DNA of 15,878 nt from Bacteroidales bacterium (GTDB taxonomy: Bacteria > Bacteroidota > Bacteroidia > Bacteroidales > VadinHA17), in NCBI GenBank assembly GCA_003157055.1, contig PMIG01000194.1, positions 1-15,878 of the forward strand. The letters are read 5' to 3'. The notes beneath the pieces were generated by a model. The model saw only the letters and a list, made by a program, of their open reading frames with translations. It did not search any database and was not told where the DNA came from. Made by a program: the position numbers and the translations under genes. Each line of letters begins with the position of its first letter. Within the stretch, counting starts at the first letter, position 1. This document shows positions 14,615-15,878 of the stretch, one piece after another.

Positions 14615-15878
14615 TCAATGCCCTCTTTTACGAATCATATTCAGTGCACTTCCTGCCTTAAACCATTCGATCTGAACTTCATTGTATGAATGGTCCACAG
14701 GAAATTTTTCACTGCTCCCATCGGAATGATTCAGGGTTACCATAAGTTGTTTCCCTGGAAAAAATTCTTTAAGTCCTGTAATATCAAGCTTATCATCCTC
14801 CCTTATCCTGTCATAATCCTTTTTGTCGGCAAATTTCAGGGTAAGAACTCCCTGCTTTTTAAGATTCGTTTCATGTATTCTTGCAAATGATTTTGCAAGA
14901 ATCGCATGTACATTAAAGTACCTCGGTTCCATTGCCGCATGCTCGCGTGATGATCCTTCCCCAAAGTTCTCCTCTCCTGCTACGATTGATCCGCAGCCTC
15001 TTCTTTTATTCGCTGCCGCTACCGAAGGAACTGTTCCGTATCTGCCTGTGAGCTGGTTCAGAACGTTATCTGTTTTTCCGTTAAATAAATTTACAGCTCC
15101 GGTCATATAGTTTTTCGAAATATTCTCAAGATGACCCCGGTATTTTAACCATTTACCGGCCATTGAAATATGATCAGTAGTGCATTTTCCCCTGGCTTTT
15201 ATAAGCAAAGGCACACCTATAAAATCCTTTCCGTTCCATTCTTCAAAAGGCTTGAGAAGCTGGATCCTCTCTGAAGAAGGATTTACTGAAATTTTTTCCT
15301 TCTCTTTTCTTCCGGCTTTCTTTGCCGGTTTTACTTTAAGGTTGAATTCGCCCTGAGGCAGATCAGACCCTTTTGGCACTGCCAGTTTTATCTTCCTGCC
15401 ATCAGAATTAACCAGGGTATCTGTCAGCGGATTAAATGTTAATTTGCCTGAAAGAGTTATCGCAGTTACTATTTCAGGTGAAGCAATGAATGAGTATGTA
15501 TTAGGATTTCCGTCAGTTCGTTTCGAAAAATTACGGTTGAAGGAATGAATGACTGTATTTATCTCTTTTTTTTCGGCACCTTTCCTGTCCCACTGTCCTA
15601 TACATGGGCCACATGCATTTGCATAGACCTCTCCTCCAATATTCCTGAAGAGATCAAGCAAACCATTTTTCTTTGTGATTCTTCTGATCTCCTCTGATCC
15701 CGGCATGATCTTGAATTCCGCCCTTGCAGTTACTTTTGCTTCAAGGGCATTTCTTACAACTGAAGCTGCCCGTGAGAGATCTTCATAGGATGAGTTTGTG
15801 CAGGAGCCAATGAGTCCTGCCGATACTTCAACCGGCCATCCGTTTTTAATAACCTCCTCTTTCATTTTGGAGATCGGA
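14615..15878 (-). CDS. acn: Aconitate hydratase, C-terminal part (gene runs off the right edge)
   Basis: The C-terminal 420 or so residues of aconitase, which interconverts citrate and isocitrate by way of cis-aconitate. The frame stays open to the edge (PISKMKEEV at the boundary), so the ATG at 15865 is internal and the true start lies outside. The three [4Fe-4S] cysteines are present: one in LIGSCTNSSYEDL and two in ACGPCIGQWDR. RNFSKRTDGNPNTYSFIASP is the following active-site stretch. The swivel domain 4 begins near GRYGTVPSVAAANKRRG, and GEGSSREHAAMEPRYFN holds the catalytic Ser and substrate-binding Arg. Sequence style is that of the mitochondrial-like bacterial aconitases known in Bacteroides. 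It is the upstream gene of the icd-gltA cluster; its promoter is outside the window. Confidence 0.95.
   Translation of the reverse strand, partial: PISKMKEEVIKNGWPVEVSAGLIGSCTNSSYEDLSRAASVVRNALEAKVTARAEFKIMPGSEEIRRITKKNGLLDLFRNIGGEVYANACGPCIGQWDRKGAEKKEINTVIHSFNRNFSKRTDGNPNTYSFIASPEIVTAITLSGKLTFNPLTDTLVNSDGRKIKLAVPKGSDLPQGEFNLKVKPAKKAGRKEKEKISVNPSSERIQLLKPFEEWNGKDFIGVPLLIKARGKCTTDHISMAGKWLKYRGHLENISKNYMTGAVNLFNGKTDNVLNQLTGRYGTVPSVAAANKRRGCGSIVAGEENFGEGSSREHAAMEPRYFNVHAILAKSFARIHETNLKKQGVLTLKFADKKDYDRIREDDKLDITGLKEFFPGKQLMVTLNHSDGSSEKFPVDHSYNEVQIEWFKAGSALNMIRKRGH

Noticed and set aside
15863..15865. ATG at 15865 as the start of an independent aconitase-like gene.
   Set aside because: The frame continues open to the right edge with family-like residues (PISK), and the iron-sulfur and active-site motifs lie in the middle of a normal aconitase, so this Met is internal.

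Overview
The window looks like the chromosome of a Bacteroidetes bacterium (Bacteroidota), probably an anaerobe or microaerobe. The signs are: a TTG / TAnnTTTG promoter of the Bacteroidetes sigma type, weak or absent Shine-Dalgarno sequences, a signal peptide ending in SYSQ, PspC proteins with the N-terminal domain usual in that phylum, a rubrerythrin with a flavin reductase-rubredoxin protein, and an aconitase - isocitrate dehydrogenase - citrate synthase cluster. No phage, CRISPR, transposase or recognisable defence system is visible. Genus cannot be told from the sequence alone.

Left part (1-5948). Bases 1-129 hold nothing I can identify. A tRNA-Asn(GTT) is followed by its own terminator. 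A decayed GIY-YIG endonuclease gene starts three bases after that terminator. Everything else to 5948 is on the minus strand. One probable transcription unit is an SDR oxidoreductase followed by a FucP-type sugar:H+ symporter. Another is a Gfo/Idh/MocA oxidoreductase, a rhomboid protease and a GT4 glycosyltransferase, the last two overlapping as ATGA. Downstream of the glycosyltransferase, 2637-2945 holds a frameshifted coding remnant.

Middle part (5949-11787, plus strand). A 318-base AT-rich divergent intergenic region carries a 17-bp perfect stem-loop, a second hairpin, and a promoter whose -33 element lies inside a 19-bp inverted repeat. It drives a PspC - PadR - PspC operon, and the inverted repeat is a good candidate for the PadR operator. 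After a strong terminator comes an exported, probably beta-barrel, protein. A second terminator is followed by a redox-defence operon: a flavin reductase-rubredoxin fusion, rubrerythrin, and an unrecognised 58-residue two-helix membrane protein.

Right part (11788-15878, minus strand). A large imperfect inverted repeat built of CCTTTGTG-like units separates the convergent units. The cluster is then transcribed leftward from beyond the right edge: aconitase (partial), NADP-type isocitrate dehydrogenase, citrate synthase. These three enzymes convert oxaloacetate and acetyl-CoA to 2-oxoglutarate. Most of the window is ordinary chromosomal backbone. The points most worth checking are the putative PadR operator, the tRNA-linked GIY-YIG remnant, the intergenic palindrome with flanking direct repeats, the unidentified coding remnant, and the small membrane protein in the rubrerythrin operon.
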